A stretch of DNA of 5,645 nucleotides, taken from Thermoplasmatota archaeon (GTDB taxonomy: Archaea; Thermoplasmatota; Thermoplasmata; Methanomassiliicoccales; Methanomassiliicoccaceae). Below the pieces are notes generated by a model. That model was not told the origin of the DNA, did no database searches, and saw only the letters and a list, made by a program, of their open reading frames with translations. The DNA lies in assembly GCA_022709105.1 (NCBI GenBank), contig JAKIXL010000099.1, positions 1 to 5,645 of the forward strand. The letters run 5' to 3'. The position numbers and the translations under genes are program-made. Shown here piece by piece: positions 1 through 5,072 of this stretch (position 1 is its first letter; each line of letters starts with the position of its first letter).

Positions 1-64
1 CGGAGATGTCTCTGGTCACCTCGGAAGAGGCCGCTGCCTCTCTTTCTTCGCAGTCCTCCAAAGA

Positions 65-1669
65 TCACTCTGCCCCGGTCCGTCCGTTGGTCCCCATCTC
101 GCTCTTCGTCATCATCGATTCGGCGATCCAACCGGCGGTCAGTGCGATGATCGATGCTGGGAGGGCTATGACCATGGGGTCCACGACCTGCCAGGGCATC
201 CCCAGGATGGCGTCATGGCCGGTCAGGAACCTGCTGATGCCCAAGATCGAGGATTCTTTGATGTGCACAAAGAAGGTCCAGAAGAACCAAGCTCCTCCCC
301 CCAGGCCAAGAGATAGTTTGGCCCCTAGCGTGGACGGGCTCTTGCTGAATAGGCCATGCACGAAGGCGGGCAGGAAGGCGCATGCGCACAGGCCCATGAA
401 CATAGCGGTGGCCCGGGCGATGATGCTTTCCGGCATTATCAGGGATAGTGCGACGGAAACGATTATCATGGCGAACGTACCCGCCTTGTTGGCGCTGAGC
501 GAGGGCTTCGAATGGTCATCGACCTTCCTGAGGCGCTTTACATTGGACCAGAGGTCGTACCCAGCGGTGGTGCCCATGGTATGGAATATCGCGCTCAAGG
601 TAGACATGGCCGCAGCTAGGAGCACCAGCATGAAGATGACCACGAACAGGTCGGGCATCGCGGAGCTGATGAATAGAGGCATGATCTTGTCAAAGTTGCC
701 ATTGGCAGCGTCTATGGCGATCTTTCCAGTGGTGTCCATGAAGTATACGTTGGTCAGCGGCCCGACCGTGTACGCGACCCCGGTGGTCAGCAGAATGAAC
801 AGTCCGCCTACCGGTATCGCCCTGCTCAGCGCCCTGTTGTCCTTGGCGGTCATGAACCTGACCACCAACTGCGGCTGGGCCAATACGCCTATTCCGACAC
901 CCATGATTATGGTGGTGACCATCACCAGCCACAGCTCAGAGCCCAGCTCAGGGAAGGTCGTCCAGCCGGTCATCCCTTTGCTGGCATATGATGATGGCAC
1001 CATTGGGGCCATGTCCGTCAGCCTGGTGAAGGCAGTGGTGGGGTCGCCGAGTAGCATGAATGTGAGCAGCAGGAGCACGGCCATGCCCACGATCATGATA
1101 ATTCCCTGCATGGCATCTGTGTACATCACCGCCTTCAATCCGCCTAGTGTGACATAGATAGCGGTCACTGCAGCGAAAGCGACCAGGGCCAGATGGAAGT
1201 CGACGGACAAGGCCGTCTCCACGAAGCGCGAACCTCCTATGAGGACCGCGGAGGCGTACAATGGCATGGCGATCAGGACGATAACCGCAGCGGTATACTG
1301 CATGAACGGTGAGCGGAACCTCCTGCCCATCAGGTCGGGGAAAGTGACCACCTTCAACCGCATTCCCAGCTCCCTGGTCCTCTTTCCGAAGACCACGAAC
1401 GCCAGAAGCACTCCAACTGATATGTTCAACATAGCCAGCCATATCAGTCCCATGCCGTATGCGGCGGCAGTCCCTCCGAAACCGACGATCGCTGACGTGG
1501 AAATGAAAGTGGCACCGTACGACAGACCGATGATCCAGGGGTGGATGTTGCGGCCAGCGAGCATAAAGTCCTCAGAGGCCTTGGTGCGCTTGAAACCCAA
1601 ATATCCGAGGAAGAGTGTCGTCGCCACATATAGTATGGTGAACGCCCAGAACGTTGTGTTGTCCACCAC
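65..1669 (-). CDS. Sodium:solute symporter (SSS family) permease
   Basis: This is an integral membrane transporter of the sodium:solute symporter family (LeuT fold, usually 13 helices), which imports a solute with Na+. The protein is about 534 residues and hydrophobic almost throughout. Visible family motifs are the first core helix at about residues 48-66 (SYGATFISTSAIVGFGG), the signature GGLKAVMYTDAMQG at about 176-189, QPQLVVRFMTAKD at about 265-277, and AAAMSTLS at about 352-359. The Ser-Thr pair in AAAMSTLS matches the Na+-binding Ser/Thr of PutP. The hydrophilic tail after the last helix is short. I chose GTG 1669 because GGAGG (1680-1676) sits 6 bases before it. GTG 1666 is the alternative, and the longer frame from ATG 1717 overlaps the upstream small gene and would add a basic, unsupported leader. 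It begins one base after the stop of the 38-residue membrane protein. The substrate cannot be read from the sequence; a carboxylate, vitamin or amino acid are all possible. Confidence 0.93.
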   Translation of the reverse strand: MVDNTTFWAFTILYVATTLFLGYLGFKRTKASEDFMLAGRNIHPWIIGLSYGATFISTSAIVGFGGTAAAYGMGLIWLAMLNISVGVLLAFVVFGKRTRELGMRLKVVTFPDLMGRRFRSPFMQYTAAVIVLIAMPLYASAVLIGGSRFVETALSVDFHLALVAFAAVTAIYVTLGGLKAVMYTDAMQGIIMIVGMAVLLLLTFMLLGDPTTAFTRLTDMAPMVPSSYASKGMTGWTTFPELGSELWLVMVTTIIMGVGIGVLAQPQLVVRFMTAKDNRALSRAIPVGGLFILLTTGVAYTVGPLTNVYFMDTTGKIAIDAANGNFDKIMPLFISSAMPDLFVVIFMLVLLAAAMSTLSAIFHTMGTTAGYDLWSNVKRLRKVDDHSKPSLSANKAGTFAMIIVSVALSLIMPESIIARATAMFMGLCACAFLPAFVHGLFSKSPSTLGAKLSLGLGGGAWFFWTFFVHIKESSILGISRFLTGHDAILGMPWQVVDPMVIALPASIIALTAGWIAESMMTKSEMGTNGRTGAE

Positions 1670-1670
1670 C

Positions 1671-1787
1671 TCACTCCTCCCCCCTCGCTTCGTCCCTCTT
1701 CCACCATCCATACACAACGCAAGCGAGAGTGAATCCTATGGCCAAACCATAACCGAGCAATATCCATGGGTCATCGATGCCGAACAT
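1671..1787 (-). CDS. Small single-pass membrane protein, putative symporter accessory subunit
   Basis: This is a 38-residue protein beginning MFGIDDPWILLGYG and ending WWKRDEARGEE. It has an acidic N-terminus, one membrane helix at about residues 8-29 and a charged tail starting KRDE, so the positive-inside rule suggests an outside N-terminus and a cytoplasmic C-terminus. The (M)(F/L)GIDDP start, tiny size and position directly before a sodium:solute symporter match what I recall as the 'symporter small accessory protein' family. That assignment is from memory, not from a search. GGAGG (1801-1797) lies 9 bases before ATG 1787. The final codons, which encode GEE, form the Shine-Dalgarno site of the symporter, and the TGA stop (1673-1671) is one base from the symporter GTG, so translation is probably coupled. 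An in-frame GTG at 1829 with its own AAGGAG would give a 52-residue form, but the family-like start favours ATG 1787. It probably stabilises or tunes the permease. Confidence 0.82.
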   Translation of the reverse strand: MFGIDDPWILLGYGLAIGFTLACVVYGWWKRDEARGEE

Positions 1788-1867
1788 TTTTTGTTTCCTC
1801 CCACCGACGGAGATGCGGTCGATGTCCACGATCGTTCTCCTTGGGCCGCGAAGAATTGCCTTGCTAG

Positions 1868-1875
1868 TATTTTAA
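1868..1875 (-). promoter_or_regulatory. TATA box of the symporter operon
   Basis: Read on the minus strand this is TTAAAATA preceded by CTC, a good archaeal TATA element. Transcription would start about 25 bases downstream, near 1845, leaving a leader of roughly 55-60 bases that carries both AAGGAG (1842-1837) and GGAGG (1801-1797). Confidence 0.55.
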
Positions 1876-1885
1876 GAGTGTCGTG

Positions 1886-1908
1886 TGCTAGCTAGGCTCA
1901 CGCTAGCA
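1886..1908. promoter_or_regulatory. Inverted repeat upstream of the symporter TATA box, possible operator
   Basis: TGCTAGC (1886-1892) and GCTAGCA (1902-1908) are perfect inverted arms separated by 9 bases. They lie about 10-35 bases upstream of the minus-strand TATA box, where an archaeal activator or repressor could bind. A partial third copy, TTGCTAG, occurs at 1861-1867 on the other side of the TATA box. No regulator gene is present in the window to pair with it. Confidence 0.35.
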
Positions 1909-1925
1909 ATTATCATATCAAGCGC

Positions 1926-2008
1926 GCCGAGCCCGCAGGGGCCTGGAGCGGAGGGGCGGACGACCTGCGGCCCCGATGGATTTCTCGGCTACGCTCCGGA
2001 GGACCGGA
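1926..2008. other. GC-rich intergenic block with nested inverted repeats (possible structured RNA)
   Basis: The block is much richer in G and C than the AT-rich bases either side and lies between two divergent genes. GCCGAG (1926-1931) pairs with CTCGGC (1984-1989), and nested inside, CCGCAGG (1933-1939) pairs with CCTGCGG (1964-1970). Competing pairs are GGGGCC (1938-1943) with GGCCCC (1969-1974), and GGAGCG (1945-1950) with CGCTCC (1992-1997). A 5-bp hairpin, TCCGG-AGGA-CCGGA, closes the block at 1995-2008. I see no tRNA arms, no good C/D boxes and no open frame with a plausible start. It could be a small structured RNA on either strand. Chance pairing in GC-rich DNA is the main alternative. 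Confidence 0.3.
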
Positions 2009-2013
2009 CGCAA

Positions 2014-2022
2014 CATTAATTT
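2014..2022 (+). promoter_or_regulatory. TATA-like box for the acidic protein gene
   Basis: CATTAATTT is centred about 22 bases before ATG 2040 and 28 bases before ATG 2046. No Shine-Dalgarno sequence precedes either start, so the transcript is probably leaderless. The distance fits initiation at ATG 2046 slightly better. Confidence 0.45.
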
Positions 2023-2039
2023 CCCGGCGCCGTCATCTG

Positions 2040-2321
2040 ATGTTCATGGTTGACAAGCTTGATTATCTCTACGCCATGCTAGATGACCTGGACGACGACC
2101 TGGGCGCGATGCAGGAGGACCTGGAGATGGTCCTTGAGCTGCTGGAGGAGGGAGATGTCAGGAAGGCGCAGATCATCCTTGCCGAGATGAACCAGTTCCT
2201 CATAGACTTCCTGGAGCCGGAAGAGTGTGACGACGAGGAATGCGAATGCGTGGAGATCGAGGAGATGGAGGAGGACGAGGGACCTTCCTCTGAAGGTGAG
2301 AAGAAAAAGGATAAGAAGTAA
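2040..2321 (+). CDS. Small, highly acidic coiled-coil protein of unknown function
   Basis: I do not recognise a family for this 93-residue protein. It contains 34 Asp or Glu residues. Residues 7-35 carry a clean heptad series (L7, L10, L14, L17, L21, M24, L28, V31, L35). A GDV break near 38-40 follows, then a second amphipathic helix to about residue 58, which suggests a helical hairpin or a coiled-coil dimer. After it comes a Cys-containing acidic stretch (ECDDEECEC, C63, C68 and C70) that could bind a metal, then an acidic run and a lysine-rich tail (EKKKDKK). There is no signal peptide or membrane helix, so it should be cytoplasmic. ATG 2046 (MVDKLDYL) is an equally good start, two residues shorter, because the gene looks leaderless. 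It stands alone and converges on the threonine aldolase gene. The coherent heptad pattern and the promoter argue that it is real. Confidence 0.75.
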   Translation: MFMVDKLDYLYAMLDDLDDDLGAMQEDLEMVLELLEEGDVRKAQIILAEMNQFLIDFLEPEECDDEECECVEIEEMEEDEGPSSEGEKKKDKK

Positions 2322-2350
2322 AAAGGGGGCGTCCTGCCCACCTATATTTT
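2319..2350. terminator. Candidate bidirectional terminator between convergent genes
   Basis: The gap between two convergent stops is only 20 bases. GGGC (2327-2330) and GCCC (2336-2339) form a short hairpin with a 5-base loop. On the minus strand it is followed by CC and then five T residues (2324-2320) and further T-rich sequence, a plausible stop for the threonine aldolase transcript. On the plus strand TATATTTT (2343-2350) follows and may serve the acidic protein gene, since archaeal termination depends mainly on T-tracts. Confidence 0.45.
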
Positions 2351-3400
2351 GCAGACCCCGCCAGAGCACTTCAGCACTTTTTCCTCGATTATTGAAACAG
2401 CGCGGTCCACGTCCTCCGAGGTTATCCCTCGGTGTGTCACTAGACGAACGAGACCCGGCCCGAACTCTGAGAGCAGGAGGCCGTTGCTCCTCGCATCCTG
2501 GAGGAATCCCGCCACCGTCCTTCCGGTCGCGGAGATGTCCATTACAACGATGTTCGTCTGTACGGTGGACATGTCGATCTTGATGCCATCCAGTCCGCTC
2601 AAGGCATTGGCCATCCTCTTGGCGTTGTCATGGTCTTCCTTGAGCCGCGAGATCATGCTATCGAGGGCCACGATGCCGGGTGCGGCGATTATGCCGGCCT
2701 GCCGCATCCCCCCGCCGAGCATCTTGCGCTTCCTCCTGCAGGCGTCAATGAAAGCAGCGTCCCCGACCACCATCGAGCCGACCGGGCAGCTAAGGCCCTT
2801 CGACAGACAGAACTGGACCGAGTCCACATGCCGAGCGTAGGCCCTCACGTCGACGTCCAGGGCTATGCAGGCGTTGAATATCCTGGCGCCGTCGATGTGG
2901 ACCTTCATGCCCAGATCGTGGGCGGTCTTAGCCACCTCCGCTACCTGGGCAGGGGTCCAGCAGGTCCCTCCGGCCCGATTATGGGTGTTCTCTATCTCCA
3001 CCAGCCGAGAGATGGGGAAGTGGAGGTCGTCCCCCCTGGCGGCCTCACGGACCTGTTCCCCGGTGAAGATGCCGCGGTCACCTCTGATGAGACGGGGTAT
3101 GATCCCGGCGATCGCGGACATATTGCCGGCCTCATAGTAATACATGTGGGACTCTGACTCTAGGATTATCTCGTCTCCTGGCCGGCAGTGGGCCATCAGA
3201 GCTACGAGATTTCCCTGAGTGCCGCTGGTAACAAGCAGCGAGCCTTCCTTGCCGAAGAGCCTGGCCGCCTTCTCTTGCAACGCATTGACCGTCGGGTCCC
3301 GGCAGTTCACATCGTCCCCCAGATCCGCTCTGGCAATGGCATCCATCATCTCCTTGGTGGGAAGGGTGACGGTATCGCTCTCCAAATTGATGATGTTCAA
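2342..3400 (-). CDS. ltaE: Low-specificity L-threonine aldolase (PLP-dependent)
   Basis: This cytoplasmic enzyme cleaves L-threonine or L-allo-threonine to glycine and acetaldehyde, or runs in reverse. The 352 residues match the beta-eliminating lyase/threonine aldolase family in length and motif order. Visible motifs are LESDTVTLPT at 6-15, GDDVNCRDPTVN at 28-39, TSGTQGN at 58-64 (phosphate binding), SESHMYYYEAG with H85 (stacking on PLP), ENTHNRAGG at 137-145, HIDGARIFN with D170 and R173, CLSKGLSCPVGS with the Schiff-base lysine K201, and GGGMRQAG at 229-236. All key residues are intact. The start is TTG 3400, which gives the family-typical N-terminus; AGGGGT lies about 6 bases before it, a weak Shine-Dalgarno site, and I find no in-frame ATG or GTG nearby. 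The stop is TAG. It is read alone, divergent from the Trm112-type gene. Nearby pdxS would supply its cofactor. Bacterial-like aldolases in archaea often serve glycine metabolism. Confidence 0.93.
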   Translation of the reverse strand: MNIINLESDTVTLPTKEMMDAIARADLGDDVNCRDPTVNALQEKAARLFGKEGSLLVTSGTQGNLVALMAHCRPGDEIILESESHMYYYEAGNMSAIAGIIPRLIRGDRGIFTGEQVREAARGDDLHFPISRLVEIENTHNRAGGTCWTPAQVAEVAKTAHDLGMKVHIDGARIFNACIALDVDVRAYARHVDSVQFCLSKGLSCPVGSMVVGDAAFIDACRRKRKMLGGGMRQAGIIAAPGIVALDSMISRLKEDHDNAKRMANALSGLDGIKIDMSTVQTNIVVMDISATGRTVAGFLQDARSNGLLLSEFGPGLVRLVTHRGITSEDVDRAVSIIEEKVLKCSGGVCKI

Positions 3401-3413
3401 ATTGTGACCCCTT

Positions 3414-3429
3414 GACGCCGTTCGGCGTC
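3414..3429 (-). promoter_or_regulatory. Hairpin in the threonine aldolase 5' leader
   Basis: GACGCC and GGCGTC form a perfect 6-bp GC-rich stem around the 4-base loop GAAC (minus-strand reading), directly followed by AAGGGGT and the TTG start. If the TATA-like element at 3453-3459 is used, transcription starts near 3430, so the hairpin would be at the extreme 5' end of the mRNA. Confidence 0.45.
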
Positions 3430-3452
3430 GGGAGGCCAGAGTCCCGGACCGC

Positions 3453-3459
3453 TAATAAG
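3453..3459 (-). promoter_or_regulatory. TATA-like element of the threonine aldolase gene
   Basis: CTTATTA on the minus strand predicts a start near 3430 and a 30-base leader. A second AT-rich option, CTAAACAAAAC (3471-3461), would place the start near 3440. Confidence 0.4.
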
Positions 3460-3520
3460 TGTTTTGTTTAGAACCGAGGTCTTCTCCTCACGTTCATCGA
3501 TCGAACCATTGGTCAACCGA

Positions 3521-3528
3521 GAAATAAT
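3521..3528 (+). promoter_or_regulatory. TATA box of the Trm112-type gene
   Basis: GAAATAAT is centred about 29-30 bases before ATG 3555. No Shine-Dalgarno sequence lies in between, so the mRNA is probably leaderless or has a leader of only a few bases. Confidence 0.5.
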
Positions 3529-3554
3529 TGGCGGCGCATTAGGCCTTCTGTCCA

Positions 3555-3734
3555 ATGAAGAGAACTCTCCTAAAAATCTTAGCGTGCCCCGCCTGCAAGC
3601 ACCACCCTCTTGAACTGGAAGCGGTAGTCGAGGACAGCGCAGAGGTGATCGAGGGATCGCTCTTGTGCGGCCGGTGCGGCAATGTATACCGGATCGTGGA
3701 TTCGATACCTGAGATGATCCCTCCGGACCACTGA
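3555..3734 (+). CDS. Trm112-family small zinc-ribbon protein
   Basis: This is a 59-residue protein that falls below common ORF length cutoffs. It starts MKRTLLKILACPACKHHPLE and has two Cys pairs, C11-x2-C14 and C38-x2-C41, followed by GNVYRIVDSIPEMIPPD. The pattern of CPxCK, a second CxxC and then Y-x-I-x-D-x-IPxM is that of the Trm112 (UPF0434, COG2835) family. In eukaryotes and haloarchaea, Trm112 is a zinc-binding partner that activates several SAM-dependent methyltransferases acting on tRNA, rRNA and release factors. Bacterial-type relatives have poorly known roles. No methyltransferase gene is adjacent, which fits a partner shared by several enzymes. The ATG at 3555 is supported by the TATA box 29 bases upstream. 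The gene ends 18 bases from the stop of the convergent aminotransferase, and no clear terminator separates them. Confidence 0.85.
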   Translation: MKRTLLKILACPACKHHPLELEAVVEDSAEVIEGSLLCGRCGNVYRIVDSIPEMIPPDH

Positions 3735-3752
3735 CAGGGGCGTTCCCGCAGC

Positions 3753-4907
3753 TCACAGCTTGGCGAGCGCTTCCTTAATGCGCCCCATCCCCTCGACTAT
3801 GTCCTTCCTGGAGCAGGCGTAGGATATGCGGAAGTGCCCTTCGCCCGCCGGGCCGAACGCTGAGCCTGGGGTTACGGCCACGTGAGCCTTCTCCAACAAA
3901 TACGCGGCCATGTCCTCGGAGCTCATGTTCTGGCTGTAGGCGGGGAACAGATAGAACGCGCCGGCCGGCTCGGGGCAATGCAGAGAGGGGATCTCCCTTA
4001 TGAGCGACATTATCAGACTTCGGCGAGCCTTGAACTCAGCGACCATATCCCTCAATGAGTCCTGGGGGCCGTTCAACGCCTCTACTCCGGCCTTTTGCAC
4101 GAAGGACGTCACGTTGGTAAGGGAGTGGGTCTGCAGCACGTTAAGGGCCTTGATATATGTGACCGGAGCTATTGCCCAACCAAGTCTCCAGCCCGTCATG
4201 GCATATGATTTGGATACTCCGTTAACGGTGATCGTCCTGTCGAACATGCCTTCCATGGCAGCTATGGAATGATGCTCGCCTTCGAACAGCACCTTCTCGT
4301 AAACCTCATCGCTCATCACCAGGAGGTCGTGGTCCTTGGCCAGGTCCGCAATGCCCGCGATATCGTCCCTCGAAAGGACCGCCCCGGTCGGGTTTGAAGG
4401 GGAGTTCATCAGCACCATCTTGGTCCTGGGACCTATCTGCTCAGCGACCTTTTCCGGGGTCATGCGATATGCGGTATCAGCGTCCAATTTGGCGAACCTG
4501 GGCACTCCGCCGGCCAAACGGATGCACGCCTCGTAGGTGCCCCAAGTTATGTCCGGGAGAATGACCTCATCTCCTTCATCGATGAAGGCTAGCATGGTGA
4601 GGAATATCGCTTGTTTGGTAGGGGTGATGAGCACGTTGGCGTCGGCACAAGGTATCCCATTGTCCCTCCGGGCCTTATCGGCCACCGCCTTCCTCAGCTC
4701 AGGAATGCCTGCAGATGGAGTGTAATGGGAGAAATGCGCTTCGATGGACCTGATGCATGCTTGATTGATATTTTCTGGCGTAGGGAAGTCCGGTTCGCCC
4801 ATGGAGAAGGAGATCACGTCCACTCCCTCTTGCTTGAGTTTGCTAACGATGTTAGCGATCTTCACCGTCCCCGATTCCGGTACATTGCCGAGCCGCCTCG
4901 CAAGCAT
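3753..4907 (-). CDS. Class I/II pyridoxal-phosphate aminotransferase, aspartate aminotransferase-like
   Basis: This cytoplasmic fold-type I transaminase has 384 residues, normal for the AspAT I-gamma group. In order it shows SFSMGEPDFPTPENI at 33-47, SHYTPSAGIPELRKAVA at 60-76, TPTKQAIF at 95-102, W122 (PLP stacking), SPSNPTG at 169-175 with N172, MSDEVYEKVLFEG with D200 and Y203, NGVSKSYAMTGWRLGW with the Schiff-base K233 and R241, and GHFRISYA with R360, which binds the substrate alpha-carboxylate. The active site is therefore complete. ATG 4907 was chosen because the family N-terminus starts here and a TTTAAAT TATA box is centred 28 bases upstream, implying a leaderless mRNA. The frame stays open to 5588, but that part is antisense to pdxS and shows no family features. 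The amino donor cannot be fixed; aspartate, alanine, aromatic or branched substrates are possible. It is divergent from pdxS, which makes its cofactor. Confidence 0.93.
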   Translation of the reverse strand: MLARRLGNVPESGTVKIANIVSKLKQEGVDVISFSMGEPDFPTPENINQACIRSIEAHFSHYTPSAGIPELRKAVADKARRDNGIPCADANVLITPTKQAIFLTMLAFIDEGDEVILPDITWGTYEACIRLAGGVPRFAKLDADTAYRMTPEKVAEQIGPRTKMVLMNSPSNPTGAVLSRDDIAGIADLAKDHDLLVMSDEVYEKVLFEGEHHSIAAMEGMFDRTITVNGVSKSYAMTGWRLGWAIAPVTYIKALNVLQTHSLTNVTSFVQKAGVEALNGPQDSLRDMVAEFKARRSLIMSLIREIPSLHCPEPAGAFYLFPAYSQNMSSEDMAAYLLEKAHVAVTPGSAFGPAGEGHFRISYACSRKDIVEGMGRIKEALAKL

Positions 4908-4930
4908 CAGGTCAAGGATAAGAGGCCCCT

Positions 4931-4938
4931 GATTTAAA
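4931..4938 (-). promoter_or_regulatory. TATA box of the aminotransferase gene
   Basis: The minus strand reads CTTTAAATC here. Its centre is about 28 bases from ATG 4907, with no Shine-Dalgarno sequence between them, so transcription probably starts at or next to the A of the start codon. Confidence 0.6.
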
Positions 4939-4953
4939 GGTAGTGAAGAGGCT

Positions 4954-5015
4954 GACCAGACGCGCGACGCGGCTGCGTCTTCCGCATCACCTCTGGTCCC
5001 TGTCGTAGCGACCAG
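4954..5015. repeat. GACCAG repeats and inverted repeats in the divergent intergenic region
   Basis: GACCAG occurs at 4954-4959 and 5010-5015, and its inverse CTGGTC at 4993-4998, so the last two form an inverted repeat with an 11-base spacer. A second inverted pair, AGACGC (4958-4963) and GCGTCT (4975-4980), brackets a CG-rich core. All lie between the two divergent promoters, a natural place for a shared operator. The arms are only 6 bases, so chance is not excluded. Confidence 0.3.
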
Positions 5016-5030
5016 GGCGGTCCTCAGCAA

Positions 5031-5040
5031 TTTTGAAATA
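5031..5040 (+). promoter_or_regulatory. Possible TATA element of pdxS
   Basis: TTTTGAAATA is the only AT-rich element upstream of pdxS. It would place transcription start near 5060, giving a leader of about 12 bases that just includes the GGTGAG ribosome site at 5063-5068, 4-5 bases before ATG 5073. Confidence 0.4.
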
Positions 5041-5072
5041 CAGGGCAGGGATAACCAGCATTGGTGAGAAAA

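Noticed and set aside
1..64. GGAGG at 59-55 on the minus strand after the symporter stop, followed by open frames to the left edge.
   Set aside because: No ATG, GTG or TTG occurs 5-12 bases after it, so I cannot call the start of another gene; the stretch is too short to judge.
6..1157. A 383-residue open frame on the plus strand.
   Set aside because: It is fully antisense to the well-supported symporter gene and its translation has no recognisable domain; long antisense frames are common opposite GC-rich genes.
1670..1717. ATG 1717 as the symporter start, adding 16 residues.
   Set aside because: The extra residues are basic and Gly-rich, overlap the small membrane protein, and lack a ribosome site; GTG 1669 has GGAGG at good spacing.
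1940..2016. H/ACA or C/D guide RNA in the GC-rich block.
   Set aside because: An ACA occurs at 2013-2015, but I could not build the required hairpin with an internal pocket before it, and no RTGATGA/CTGA box pair is present.
2069..2344. Read-through of the threonine aldolase TAG stop, as pyrrolysine-using archaea might allow.
   Set aside because: The family C-terminus is complete at the TAG, a hairpin and T-tract follow directly, and the extension is a low-complexity Ser-rich shadow of the acidic protein gene.
3397..3756. A 119-residue frame on the minus strand between the aminotransferase and threonine aldolase.
   Set aside because: It lies opposite the Trm112-type gene and across two promoters, is rich in Arg and Pro, and shows no domain.
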